A stretch of 64,000 nt of DNA, taken from contig CM053141.1 of assembly GCA_028571685.1 (NCBI GenBank), forward strand, positions 137,978,833-138,042,832. The letters are read 5' to 3'. Origin of the DNA: Heterohyrax brucei. Lineage: Eukaryota; Chordata; Mammalia; Hyracoidea; Procaviidae. A program made the position numbers and the translations under genes. A model generated the notes under the pieces. That model saw only the letters and a program-made list of their open reading frames with translations. It was not told the DNA's origin and did no database searches. This document shows, piece by piece, positions 21,271 to 32,385 of the stretch; the first letter of the stretch is position 1; each line of letters starts with the position of its first letter.

Positions 21271-23467
21271 ACAATCAAAAAATAAAATTAGAAAGTTTAT
21301 GTATTTCTGATACAGAAGGAAAGATAGATTTTTTAACTTGATTTGACTACTGCAAAAAATTAAAATTTCTATAAAAAGTAAATAATTCATCTGTCATGTT
21401 AACATAACAGGGAGACATTTTGTTTTTATCTGATATACTTCTAAAGGTAGAAACCAGTGCAACAAAGTTGAAAACCCTAAAGAAAGGAATCGAATGTACT
21501 TTTCTTCCCAAGTAAATAGATTTCAACACTTGTTCTCACCTCATAAAAGTTATTTCTATTGATATACAGAACATTGCTGTGTAAAAATTTGTTTTCTCCT
21601 TCATCTCTACAGCTAGGTTATTTAATAGCAGAAAGAAGTGATGTTGCTGTAACCATGAGGTCTTGAGTCCTCTTCTTGGGACCAGCAGTTCTGTTACTTG
21701 CAAAGCTCTATTCCATTAATAGATTCACATTCCAGCACAGAGCCCAGAACTTGGAATGCAGCCCAGTCCTCCTGACTTCCAGCCTAGGGCTCTTTCCATA
21801 AGTTGTGTGGATATGTCTTAATGCTGGGGGAGAGGGGTGACCTGTGTGTGACCCAAAACGGAAGAACACAAAACACCATATGGCCATCTCCTTGCTCTTT
21901 CCATCATTTGATACCATGATGTCACCTGGTACCAAGTATCTTGTTGCAATACATGAATGTGATTAGATTATTTCTTGGCTAAAGTTCTGTATATACATGT
22001 AAAAATCCATTCATTGATCTGTCTCTCCCACTGGACTGTATACTCCCTTAAAGCAAGCATGGCACTTTTGTATTTTTATATCTCTGTCACCCAGAATATG
22101 ACTGGCACATAAAAATCATCCAAAAAGAAAGGAACATTTGTTGGAAGCAAGGAAGGAAGGAAGCGAGGATGGAAGGCAGGAAGGATGAACTGCACCATTT
22201 GCTTCAAATGAAGGCTCTATTTATAAGATTCAACTAAAAATAAACATAAATCTGTATCCACTTGAGATAAAAAGAGTTTCATGTTTGCCTGGGAGTCTTC
22301 TTTCCCTTCTCTCTTGTTCCTCCTCTACTAACATAGCTGTTAGATAGCATGTTAAAAAAGGTATAGTGCAGAGAGAAAAGACAGGAGGAAAAGATGACAA
22401 AATGTTCAATAGGAACTGTCAGAAAGAAAATCAGCGGAGAAATTTTGTAAAAAAAAAAAGAACGAAAAATCAGAGAAAGCAATGAAGTAGGCAGTAGAGG
22501 TGATACAAAAAATTATGTAACAGGCAGGAAATGCTTTAACAATAATTAATTATTAACTGCTTCAAAACAATATGTCAGTTCCAATGAGCTGCACTGACAA
22601 CATGTTTCACAGGAAGGGAAATAAAATGTGTCAAACTGGGGTGAGACGCAAGGGAAAGAGAGGCCAGCGCTCATCATGATGGTGTGATCAGTGATTTCCA
22701 AAACAAGGAAAGGAAGTGGCCCCATGAATGTTTCTGTAAGGAAAGAGGAGAGATCCGGTAACTCTAAACTGTTGCTCATTGATGATAAACAGTGGTTCTT
22801 AGACTTGCTGAGCAGCTGGACCATCAGAGAGGCATGGGATTGCTCTGATGTGCTTTGGGCTCTTGCACTGAGCTTGCAGATAAATGATAAGTAGCATGGG
22901 TCAATGTTTTTTTTTAAGTTAAAAAGTTTTAAATTTTAAATTAAAAAAAAAAGTTGTTACATTTCTTTTTACTCTCTGTCTCTCTCTTCCCTGCAAAATC
23001 TTGGCAAGTTTGGCATCCAGACCTTCACATAGCTTCCTCCTTCTCTTCATCCTAGTCTCAGCTGAGAGTCCATAAAAAGGCTTACCTGATTACCTCTTGT
23101 AAAATAGGTCTCCCCCACTTCCATCCTTTTCCATACTATTTCTTTGTATCTCTAATCTGTTGAGATTGCATTACATGTATTTATTACTTAAATTTTTGAT
23201 CCCCACCACTAGAATATGAAAGTCACAACAGCATAGGTTTTTCCCTGGTTTGTTCACCTTTATAGTCATGCATTTAGAGCAGTGCCATTAGAAATGCTCA
23301 TCTACAGACATGTCCAAAGGCAGAGTATTATCTGTAGTTTGGTGGGTCATTTCCAAAGCTGTCCCTGTGAACTATACCACCTGGTAGTCGTCTTTTGCAC
23401 AATTCTCTTACCTTAAATCTTGTTTGATCCCTGGTGGTACAACTGATCAAACCGGATGATAGCAGAA
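21271..23467. other. Unassigned sequence with a short GGAA tract
   Basis: No gene is recognised. An impure GGAA/GGAAG microsatellite lies at 22150-22190. A MER5-like CAGTGGTTCTTAGACTTGCTG segment near 22790 is too short to call. A/T tracts occur near 22905-22955. Confidence 0.4.
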
Positions 23468-23627
23468 AAAAAAATCAAACCCAATGCCATTGATTCCAAC
23501 ACATAGTGACCCTATAGAACAGAGCGGAACTGCCTCATAGAGTTTCCAAGGAGCACCTGGTGGATTTGAATTGCCAGGCTTTTGGTTAGCAGCTGTAGCA
23601 CTTAACTACTATGCTAACAGAGTTTCC
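23468..23627 (-). repeat. AfroSINE
   Basis: AATCAAACCCAATGCCATTG tail, TTTCCAAGGAGCACCTGGTGG middle and TTTTGGTTAGCAGCTGTAGC head. Full length. Confidence 0.93.
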
Positions 23628-23659
23628 AATAGCACAACAGAAGGCTAATAGACTCCATA

Positions 23660-23824
23660 AAAACAAACAAATCCATTGCTGTTGTGTCAGTGCTAACTCA
23701 TAGTGACCCTATAGGACAGAATAGACCTGCCCCAGAGAGTTTCCAAGAAGCACCTGGAGAATTTGAACTACCAACTGTTTGGTTAGCAGTCACAGCACTT
23801 AACCACTATGCCACCAGGGTTTCT
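23660..23824 (-). repeat. AfroSINE
   Basis: AAATCCATTGCTGTTGTGTC tail, GAGTTTCCAAGAAGCACCTGG middle and CACTATGCCACCAGGGTTTC head. Full length, same orientation as its neighbour. Confidence 0.93.
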
Positions 23825-23839
23825 TGGGTAATATAAACT

Positions 23840-24300
23840 ATTTTGTATTGACTTGCCTGTGACCAATAGAATGTAACAGTGGTGAGGTTACATGACTTCT
23901 AAAGCCATCTCACAGAAAGCCTTACATATTCTACCTTGGTATCATGGAATACACATTTGGGAGGAAGCTAAAAACCAGTTAAAAAGTCCAGTTCTCCCAA
24001 GACTGCGAGGCCGTAAGGAAGCCCAATCTAACTACATGGAAGGCCGTGCAGACAGACCAAAAGCCCTAACTTGTTCCAGCCATCCCAAATGAAGCACCAG
24101 ACAAGGGCATGAGAAGGCCATTTTAAATATTCAACTCAACTGAGCCTTCAGAAGATTCTTTTCTCAACCACCATCAAACTGCAACAGCATGAAAGCCTCC
24201 AAGTCAAAACCACCCAGGTGAGCCCAGGAGAGAACTAACAAATTAATGTTTTAAGCCACTAAGTTTTGGGGCCATTTACTACAGAGAAATAAAAATGCAG
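23840..24300 (+). mobile_element. Solo LTR, MLT1/MaLR type
   Basis: It ends with TTTTAAGCCACTAAGTTTTGGGG and CCATTTACTACAGAGAAATA, characteristic of MLT1-class LTR 3' ends. Upstream, TGAGCCTTCAGAAGA and GCATGAAAGCC fit the U3/R part. It is old and has no internal region. Confidence 0.7.
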
Positions 24301-24571
24301 AATGTAGCCTTCCAAGGACTCTAAATTCAAATACGTCTTTTCCCGCAAACATTATATATGTCTGAGAATCCTTTCCCTGTCTGCCCCCACACTCCCTACA
24401 AGGCATGTGTCTGTTTAACAGAATTCCTTTTTCACCGTTCACTCTCTTACAACCCTGTGAGCACCCAACTGGAAGTCAGAACCGCTGGGTCATCATCCTC
24501 ATAAGGTCTGCTCTACTTTGTCCAAGTCACTGAACTTTTCAGAAAAGAGCTTCAGCTCCTGGTGGAGTTCT
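24301..24571. other. Unassigned sequence
   Basis: No recognised gene or repeat. Confidence 0.4.
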
Positions 24572-25740
24572 TGTTGTTGTTAGGTGCCGTCCAGTTGGTT
24601 CCCACTCTTAGCAGCCCTATGCACAATAGAATGAAACACTGCCCAGTCTTGTGCTATGTCCACAATCATTTTTATGCTTAAGCCCACTGTTGTAGCCACT
24701 ATGTCAATCCATCTCATTGAATGTCTTCCTCTTTTCCACTGACCCTCTACTCTACAAAGCATGATGTCCTTCTCCAGGGACTGAGCCTTCCTGACAACAT
24801 GGGTCAACGTATGTAAGACGCACTCTGGCCCTCTTTGCTTCCTAGGAGCACTCTCGTTTTACTTCTTCCAGAACAGATCTCTTTGTTCTTGTGGCAGTTC
24901 ATGATACATTCAACATTCTTCTCCAGCACCGCAATTCAAAGACATCAATTCTTCTTCTGTCTTCTTTGTTCACTATCCACCTTTCACATGCATACGGTGC
25001 AACTGAAAATAACATGGCTTGGGTCAGGTGCACTTGATCCTTCAAGGTGATATCTCTACTTTTCAATACTTTAAAGACATCCTTTGAAGCAGATTTTCCC
25101 AGTGCGATGCATCTTTTGATTTCTTGACTACTGCTTCCGTGGGCATTGATTGTGGACCCAAGTAAAATGAAATCCCTGACAACTTCAATTCTTTCTCCAT
25201 TTATGATGATGTTGCTTACTGATCTAGTTGTGAGGATTTTTGTTTTCTTAATATTGAGGTGCTATCCATACTGAAGGCTGTGGCCCTTGATCTTCATCAG
25301 TGTTTCAAATCTTCTTCATTTCCAGCAAATAAGGTGGTGTTGTCTGCACAAGTTGTTAATGAGATGTCTTCCAATTCTGGTGCCTCGTTCTTCCTCGTAT
25401 AATCCAGCTTCTCAGATTATTTGCTCAGTATACAGATTAAAAAGGTATGGCGAAAAGATACAACCCTGACGCATACCTTTCCTGACTTTAAACCATGCAG
25501 TGTCCCCTTCTTCTGTTCGCACAACTGCCTCTTGATCTAGGTACAGATTCCTTAAAAGCACAATTAAGTGTTCTGGACTTCCCATTTTACACAATGTTAA
25601 CCATAATTTATTATGATCCACACAGTCGAATGTCTTCACCCAAGCCAAAGCCAAGTGCCTTTGCATGGTTAGTAAAACACAGGTAAACATTTATCTATCT
25701 GACACCATCAATAATATCCCTGGTTCCACACCCTCCTTGG
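24572..25740 (-). mobile_element. RTE LINE 3' part with reverse transcriptase remnant
   Basis: The minus strand encodes the distal half of the RTE reverse transcriptase. The frame at 25412-25690 includes FDCVDHNKLWLTL and GMRQGCIFSPYLFNLY, matching conserved RT blocks of the RTE clade. The next block reads C-A-D-N where the catalytic Y-A-D-D is expected, so a catalytic Asp appears to be lost. The 3' end is the GTTGTTGTTAGGTG repeat at the left edge. It is truncated at 5' and inactive. Confidence 0.92.
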
Positions 25741-25994
25741 GGAAGATGATCTAAGTTTCATTTATGTGTGTCAGGCAATCTTTTCTTTTGTATGAAACAG
25801 GTAGAAAAGTTATAACTGAAGCAGGAGAGCTGCATACCGACGGAGTGTTACGAAGTAGGCACTAGCGTCAGAAGATCTGATTTCCTCTCCTTAGTAGCCC
25901 AAAGAACTCTGTACTGTCAACACCAGGTGTGAAAACCACCACACTGAATGATCTCTGAGGCTTTCCCACTTGACACGTTGTTATGATATGTAAC
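25741..25994. other. Unassigned sequence
   Basis: No recognised gene or repeat. Confidence 0.4.
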
Positions 25995-26285
25995 ATTGTT
26001 ATTGTCAGCTCCTAATGAATTGGCATCCTTATAGTGACATCATGCACAAGCACTGTCCAGTCTGACTTCTCTGATCCATAGTGTTTTAATTTTCTGATCT
26101 TTGGAAGCAGATTAGCAGACCTTTCTTCCTGGTTCATTTTAGTTGGCAACTCCTGCTGAAACCTATTTAGCATCACAGCAACTTGCAAGCCTTCCCTGAT
26201 AGGTGGGTTGTGGCTGTGAGTGTGGTGCACTGCCCTCAAATCAAGTCCAGTTCTCCCACACGGGAGGTGTCACCCATTAGGCAAC
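25995..26285 (-). repeat. RTE-derived repeat
   Basis: TTATTGTCAGCTCCTAATGAATTGGCATCC, TCTTTGGAAGCAGATTAGCAG and AGCATCACAGCAACTTGCAAGCC resemble the internally deleted RTE repeat at 6795-7350. It is diverged. Confidence 0.55.
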
Positions 26286-26596
26286 ATGTTATTGTTGTTA
26301 GTGCCAAGGGTTGCCATGTAATATTTACTGTATAGACACTAGACATGTATTTTAAAACTTTGGGGTTGATTTTAGTATCATTTATTTTAGTTTTTTTAAA
26401 AGAATATTGCATTGAAAGTGTCCTTTATTGCTACTGTATTCTCACAGAACGAGATTTATACTAGGGTGTCTCAACTATCATCTGGCCTCTAGACCATTTT
26501 ACCTATTTCTCTCAACATAGGTGGTAAGCTTAGGTTTTGCTTAATCCCTCGGGAGAACAATAGAGTATTTCCAGTTTCCTAATCTTGATATAAATG
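26286..26596. other. Unassigned sequence
   Basis: No recognised gene or repeat. Confidence 0.4.
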
Positions 26597-26655
26597 TATG
26601 GGGCAGTTCTATTCCATTCTATGAGTTGGAATCGATCACACAGCAATGGGTTTGG
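26597..26655 (+). repeat. AfroSINE 3' fragment
   Basis: TATGGGGCAGTTCTATTCC and CACAGCAATGGGTTTGG. The head is missing. Confidence 0.8.
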
Positions 26656-27659
26656 TGTTTGCTTTAGTTTAATCTTGAAATTGGAAAACATTGGTTTAAG
26701 ACATTGAGAAGCATTGGTTTAAACCAATCTATTCAATTTTTTCCTTAAATCTTGTTTTCAAAGACTTCAAGAGCAGTCCAGTCCATAGCCTACTATAGAT
26801 TCCCATTCTAATGTTTATTAGCTGTATTCACTGGGAAACTTTGCTTCACATTTCATATACATCATTTAAAGAAGATCCTTTTCACATAATGCTACTCAAT
26901 TTTCACTCTTAGAAATTTACCTTACATTCTTACAATCAATTTCCTCAGTATACAGCTCTTTTCTGAACTCTTTCCATTTTCCCCCCATTCTTTCTTTTGA
27001 CATTGACTTTAAAAGGACAACAGGAAGGGTCTGGCGAGCATTCCTGGAATTCTTTGACTTACAGCATTGATATATTAAATGTCACACGTAGCTTAATTAT
27101 TACAGAGCTGCCAGGTTTCATCTTGATAACAGCATCAGTATCTTCTAATATGTCATCAGACAACACATGAAGGCACTTTATATCAACTTATATTGGCTAA
27201 TATTTACTCACCCTGCCACGTGTTATAAGCTAGGTAACTACTTTGGCGATACATTGCAACCACAACTTCCATCTAAATCGTTATATTCATTATTTTAACA
27301 CTGCCCCTGAGTCTATGAGCAGTGTATCTGATTAATGTTAAAAAGAAACCAACATTTAGCCTAATTTATATAGTTTAAATAGAAGTTATCAGACAGGATT
27401 TATTGGTCCAGTATAATAATAATATCATCTTGGTGATAGCTTGGGCATGTTCTATCACACGTTCTACTCTTCTTTGACATTAGAAACGAGAAACCTGGAG
27501 GAACAAGAAAAAGAAATATGTCTCTTAATAGGCACATAATTAAAGAACTCCCTAAAATATATTTTAGAGATATTCTTCTGTCTGTAGTCACACTGTAACA
27601 AAATTTCTCCTATCATTTGGAGGCTGCTGCCTTTAAATACTGTATTCTGTTTCTTACAT
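26656..27659. other. Unassigned AT-rich sequence
   Basis: No recognised gene or confident repeat. Confidence 0.4.
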
Positions 27660-28045
27660 AAACCCGTTGCCACAGAGTCAGTTCCAACTAATAGGTACTC
27701 TACAGGACAGAGGGAAACCCTGGTGGAGTAGTGGTTAAGTTCTAGGGCTGCTCAACAACAGGTCAGGCAATTGGAATCCACCAGGCGCTCCTTGGAAACT
27801 CTATGGGGCAGTTCTACTATGTCCTGCAGAGTTGCTGTAAGTCGGAATCTACTCCACAGCACTGGATTTTTGTTTGTTTGTTTTTTAGTAAGTCAGAGTA
27901 GAATTGCTCCAAGGGGGTTTCGGAGCTGTAAATTTTTAGGAAGCAGAATGCCACATTGGCTCTCCCTCAGACCGTCTAGGGGGTTCAAACCTCTCAACTT
28001 TCGGTGGGCAACTAGGGTTAAAACATTGCATCCACAAGGCTCCTA
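27660..28045 (-). repeat. AfroSINE, long form, split by another AfroSINE
   Basis: The left piece (AAACCCGTTGCCACAGAGTC to CAGGACAGAG) is the reversed tail. The right piece from about 27894 (CAGAGTAGAATTGCTCC to ATCCACAAGGCTCCT) is the reversed middle and head. A plus-strand SINE sits between them. Confidence 0.85.
27713..27893 (+). repeat. AfroSINE nested in an opposite-strand AfroSINE
   Basis: GGAAACCCTGGTGGAGTAGTGG head, CTCCTTGGAAACTCTATGGGG middle and ACTCCACAGCACTGGATTTTTG end with a T-rich tract. CAGAG is repeated on both sides (27708-27712 and 27894-27898), a short candidate target duplication. The pair forms an inverted repeat. Confidence 0.9.
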
Positions 28046-28740
28046 AACTTTTCCCACGCATACTCTAATGTTGCCACTTAGAAATGTTTTTAAGATTAAC
28101 CTCCCAACAATAAGGTTTTATATTAGTTATTACCTTCAACTAGAAAACGACCAACATATTCGTTATTGGACATAACAATGTGGACAGCAATACCTGGAAG
28201 ATGATAATGTTAAAAATTTGTTCATGAACAAAAGGAGTGCTTCAAATGCTAACTTAGAAATCAAAAGCCAACAGAACCTCCAACTCTACCCTCATATGGA
28301 ACCAGCGTGGCGAATCAGCAAACCTTCATTGGTTGGACGCCTACTAATGAAGTTGCTAACAAGGTTTTGACGATTTCCTCTCCCACAGAGAACTAGGAAG
28401 GGTTAACTAAGCAACCACTAAAGGCAAACTACTCTCTTATTACCTTGTTATTCCCACATAAAAAATTGAACGAACCTATTGTTGAAGCCACGGGAGGGAC
28501 AGTCCCCAGTGAGGCAACATCCTGCTTGAATAATTTAGGCTGGGGAATAGGCCAGCCCACACCGTGCATTTGGATGGAAGACCAGCCTCACTCGATCGTA
28601 TCCATTTCCCGTTTCAAGGGCCGGCTGCCCATTCTTAAAATTTGCTTCTTAGAGTCGGGGGTGGGGGGGAGGGGAGAGAGAGAGAGAAAGAGAAAAGCCC
28701 AATTTAGCATAAGGCTAAATATACCGTGACTCGTTAGGCA
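28046..28740. promoter_or_regulatory. Upstream flank of the GRAMD2B promoter
   Basis: It is free of recognisable SINE or LINE insertions, unlike most of the window, which fits the depletion of repeats near an active promoter. It has a G-rich plus GA microsatellite (28652-28690). No gene is seen, and a regulatory role is inferred only from position. Confidence 0.35.
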
Positions 28741-28849
28741 AATGTTTTCACCTGCTTGACCAATTAGCTTCCTGTCCCAGAAAGACTAGTTAAACAGGTT
28801 TCCTTTTTCTCGTCCTCTGCCTCCTGGGTTGGGGAAAAAGGCTGTCACT

Positions 28850-29060
28850 TCACTTCGACCCTCCCCGTCCCTCCCTCTGGGCTCTTCCACGCTCTGTCCG
28901 ACCAATAGCGCGGGTTCGACCGTGTTCCAGGTTGGTGGCCCCAAGAACCGGCGGGGCCTGGATGCGACGAGGGGCGGAGGGCGCGGGGGAGGGCGCAGCG
29001 CGGCTGGCTGGGTTTGCGCCCGGGACCGGGGAGCCCGGAGAAGGCGGCTACGGAGCGCGG
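28850..29060 (+). promoter_or_regulatory. GRAMD2B: GRAMD2B CpG-island promoter and 5' UTR
   Basis: GC-rich and visibly dense in CpG, in sharp contrast to flanks that are AT-rich and CpG-poor. A CCAAT box (ACCAATAGCG, 28901-28910; NF-Y type) and a GC box (GGGGCGGAGG, 28971-28980; Sp1/KLF type) are present, with no TATA box. That is the layout of a dispersed-initiation housekeeping-type promoter. Start sites are therefore most likely downstream of about 28950. A second CCAAT occurs at 28760-28764. Exact start sites cannot be read from sequence alone. Confidence 0.8.
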
Positions 29061-29093
29061 AGGTCTCAAGGTGCCCTCCAGACACGACCCTGA
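28962..29093 (+). other. Upstream ORF in the GRAMD2B leader
   Basis: A 43-codon frame begins at ATG 28962 in a weak context (T at -3, C at +4) and ends at TGA 29091-29093. The final A of its stop is the first base of the GRAMD2B start codon (TGATG). The predicted peptide is rich in Gly, Ala and Arg, as any CpG-island translation would be. It is translated only if transcription starts upstream of 28962. A role in limiting or re-initiating translation is inference. Confidence 0.45.
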
Positions 29094-29175
29094 TGACTGA
29101 ACTACAGCAAGATGTGGACGACACAAAGCCTGCAAAAGTCCTCGGGAAGAGAGAGAGCAAAGTTGGCACAACCCA
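29093..29175 (+). CDS. GRAMD2B: GRAMD2B (GRAMD3), first coding exon
   Basis: The exon encodes MTELQQDVDDTKPAKVLGKR and then ESKVGTT. It matches the N-terminus I recall for human GRAM domain-containing protein 2B except for a few conservative changes. The coding part is 83 bases (27 codons plus CA), and GTAAGT follows at 29176. The split codon CA- would give His or Gln, and human has His at that position, which supports the boundary. The family consists of GRAM-domain, C-terminally membrane-anchored proteins of the endoplasmic reticulum, linked to membrane contact sites. The GRAM domain and anchor lie in later exons outside this window, and this exon is the hydrophilic N-terminal tail. The start context is weak (C at -3, A at +4). 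The frame stays open upstream to an ATG at 28829, but that ATG lies before the CCAAT box and is probably not transcribed. The remaining exons must lie beyond 64000. Confidence 0.88.
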
Positions 29176-29176
29176 G

Positions 29177-30011
29177 TAAGTACTTTCTGCTGGGACCGGT
29201 CCCGGGCGGTAGCCAGTGCGCTTCCCAAAGTTCCTCTGCCAGGGAAAGAGTTTTGTGTCGAAACAGTTTCTGGAACTTTTACATTGACAACCTTCAGACT
29301 TTAACTCTTCCAGTGGCGCCGGATTTCTCTTTTGCGCAAATCCCTCAGTGAAGGCACAGCAGCAGGAACGCACTGTAACTTGCAGCCCCGCGGGGAAGTA
29401 AATCAGTTGAGCCCAAAGCATAAATGGTATTTTATAGTTTCCGGGGGAATCTGGGAAAACTATCCAAATCTCTGGGCCGTATCAAGAAACAGAACGCTAC
29501 CATTTATTTCAGCCCTTCTTAGTGACGTCTGTGGCGATTCAGTTGTCCCGTTGATGCCATCTGGTTATTAGCTTCACAATGATGGGTATTTTGTCCCTGG
29601 ATTCACAGCTTGGGGTGTCTGTCCCCGCATCCCCTTCACTCTTGTCCCCTCAAGAGAAAAGAAAAGTAGCAAAAAAAAAAAAAAAAAAATGAAGTGTATT
29701 TTCTCTTTCCCCTCAAAGACTGCCTTTGGTTGGATACTCCAAGTTGCCACACTCCCTTTTTTTTTTTTCTTTTTTTGAGACAGGGGTTGGTGTCGGGTCG
29801 GGGTAGGGTGAGTGGAGCGCAGTGAATACACAGATAAAGTAAAACACGTCAAATATTGGGTTGCCACTGTCCTCTTAAAAGGTTGATGTGCATAATTAGA
29901 GGATTAGCACGGTATTTAATCTAGAAACCCTTCTGGTCAAAACCAGTGAAAAATCAAATATTTTTATGACAAAGATCAGCTGGTTTCCTATATGAAATTT
30001 ATCTTCTCTCT
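29177..30011. other. Promoter-proximal intron sequence
   Basis: Moderately GC-rich to about 29570. It then contains an A tract (29670-29690) and a T tract (29755-29777). No repeat family is named. The antisense frames of up to 211 codons across 28786-29421 are typical CpG-island artefacts. Confidence 0.4.
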
Positions 30012-30093
30012 TCAAAAACACTATGGGGCAGTTCTGCTGTATTCAAGAGGGTCGCTATGAGTCGGAATCGACTCGACGACAGTCGCTTTTATG
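30012..30093 (+). repeat. AfroSINE 3' fragment
   Basis: CACTATGGGGCAGTTCTGC and GTCGGAATCGACTCGACGAC. The tail is very well preserved, with intact CpGs, suggesting a young copy. Confidence 0.85.
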
Positions 30094-30100
30094 TACTACA

Positions 30101-30268
30101 CAGAGGTAATCCTGGTGCCGTAGTGGTTACAAACTGTGACTGTAAACCAAAGGATCAGCAGTTCTATTCCACCAGGTGTTCCTTGAAAACTCGGGGGGGG
30201 GGGGGGCAATTCTGCTCTGTCCTGTAGGATCGCTATGAGTCAGATGGACACTATAGCAACAGATTTTT
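30101..30268 (+). repeat. AfroSINE with a 14-G run
   Basis: GAGGTAATCCTGGTGCCGTAG head. A run of 14 G (30193-30206) replaces the normal TATGGGGCAG region. GATCGCTATGAGTCAG and ATAGCAACAG tail. Confidence 0.88.
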
Positions 30269-30278
30269 ACTACACTAA

Positions 30279-30440
30279 AGGAGCCCTGGTGATGAAGTGG
30301 TTAAGAACTCAGCCAGCTAAGAAAAGGCTGGCAGTTCATATCCACCAGGCGCTCCTTGAAAACCCTGTGGGGGAGTTCTCCACTGTCTTATATGGTCACT
30401 ATGAATCAGAATCTACTAGATTGACACACAGCAACAGCAG
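30279..30440 (+). repeat. AfroSINE
   Basis: GGAGCCCTGGTGATGAAGTGG head, CAGGCGCTCCTTGAAAACCC middle and ACAGCAACAGCAG tail. Third of three same-strand SINEs within 430 bp. Confidence 0.9.
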
Positions 30441-32171
30441 CATAATACACTAATGGCTTTTCTAAAATCCAGAAGTAGGATTATTTACACTGTTGTAATT
30501 CTCAAACATTCTTGTTTTAAAATTGTAAAGGATCGGTATTTGCTTATTTTTTGTGTCAGTGTAATATCACTATGAAATTAAAGATAAATATCTAAAGAAG
30601 CCTAATTGTATCTTCTTAAACCCTAAGACGTTGGGTACTTAAAATCTGCTTTCCATAGTGATACAAAAGGATGGAATGTTATTTCAATAGCAAAGAATTA
30701 ATCTGTGTTCATTATTTTAGTATTTGCTCATTTTCTTTTTTAAAAAAATCACAGCCTGGCTCCACAGAAAAGATTGTGAGAACACATGTATGTTCTGTCC
30801 ACATGTCTGTGGAAGTTTAAGCTGAAGTTTTGGAAGGAGGAGACTTATTGGCTACTTTAATCTGTTTCCAGTGCTTCAGTGATACTCTCTTCCAGTGTCT
30901 CTGCTTTGCTTGGATCCTCTTTCCTTATCCTCCTAGTGTTGCCCACTTTGGCTGATGCTGTGTATTCTTTGTAATGGATATAACATGACTGAGACAAAAT
31001 TGCTACAGGGATAACCCCCACAGAACATTTTTTCTTACCCAAGGATAAAATCCTGACTCTGTAACTCAAGTCCAAAAAAATAATGAACTCTCCAGTGATA
31101 GCTGATATTTCCTTTTCACTTAATCATTCTTTTACATACTTCATTTATCTGGAAGATCACAAGTAGGCAAGGTGGATGGTCTTAACACCATTTTGTAGAT
31201 AATGGGGGTGACAGGAGTGTTGAATGACAGGGGCAAGACTAGAACCTGGGACTTTAAACTCCTAGTCCAGGACCCATCCAAAGGTAGTGTTCAGTTCTAG
31301 TTACACAAAGTGATTTAAGCCTATCCAGCAGCTGTCAAACCTTCACATTCCTAGTCATCTAGATACTCCGATCATTTTGATTGAAAAGTCTACTCTAGCA
31401 TTTAAATGAATTTTCTTAAAATTCTGAAGCTGTGGGTAAAATAAGCCTAACCACTTTGAAACTCAAGGCCCGAACACAGCCTTTCATTTGGACTGACCGA
31501 TTTCACAAATTTGTTTCTGTTCAGCAAATATTGGAATGCCTACCATTTGTTAAATTGTGGCAGGGAATACAAGTAACAGTGTGACTTGGAATCGGTCCTT
31601 CTGGAATTCCCATAACAGTTTAGAGGTGGAGGATGGGAGGCATATGTTTATGTTATCATACCTGGAGGCACAGTGTGACCAATGCCACATTAAATACACA
31701 GACAAGTTACTGTAAAAATTTTACCTATAACTGAATCTTCACTACAGTTAGGATGTTCATCTGTTCAGTGGTATTTGGTTTTTGTATATTTTTCCCTACG
31801 AAGTGTCTTCCAAGGTGACTCACATCACTTCTGATTCAATCTAAGATTTTAGACTTTCTCTACATCTGAGCTCTTAATCTTTTTGATATCAAAATGAGAG
31901 TAATTTTACAAGGCATGGAGGTAAATTATCACAGTGATAATACTAGTGTGACAATTTCATATTTGAAATCAGTTTTGTTGCCAAATTTTTACCCTTAGGA
32001 ACCCAGTCTAACCTTTGTTTTGAACTTTGTCACTAAGATTATCACTAAACTCCAGGTCTTGCTGAAGTCCAGGTTTCCTGATAGACAGTTGCCTCTAAGA
32101 GCGTTAGAATGGCTCTGTCCTGGATTTCCCTTATATCTGTAGCCACATTCACAGAAGCCTTATCACCTGGG
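30441..32171. other. Intron sequence with MIR and L2 traces
   Basis: Mostly unassigned. A reversed MIR-like segment lies near 31165-31275 (AACACCATTTTGTAGATAATGG, ...ACCTGGGACTTTAAACTCC). An L2 3'-end-like segment lies near 31515-31620 (CAGCAAATATTGGAATGCCTACC). Confidence 0.4.
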
Positions 32172-32288
32172 TGATAACTCAGTGCCATCGAGTCAGTTCT
32201 GACTCATAGCAACGCTATAGAGCTGAGAAGTGCCCCATAGAGTTTCCAAGGAGCACCTGGCAGATTCAAATTGCCAACACCTAGGTAA
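32172..32288 (-). repeat. AfroSINE, head truncated
   Basis: ACTCAGTGCCATCGAGTCAG tail and TTTCCAAGGAGCACCTGGC middle. The tRNA-like head is lost. Confidence 0.88.
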
Positions 32289-32385
32289 TAACAAACCCCC
32301 AAACCAAACCCAGTGCTGTCTAGTCGATTTCAACTCATAGTGACCCCATAGGACAGGCGTACAACAACATGCCAAAGGTAGTAAT
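32289..32385 (-). repeat. AfroSINE tail fragment
   Basis: AAACCAAACCCAGTGCTGTC and CATAGTGACCCCATAGGACAG. Confidence 0.85.

Noticed and set aside
28786..29421. 211-codon open frame on the minus strand over the GRAMD2B promoter and exon
   Set aside because: CpG-rich DNA has few stop codons in any frame. The predicted protein is low-complexity Pro/Arg/Ser-rich with no known domain, and the plus strand has a recognised exon.
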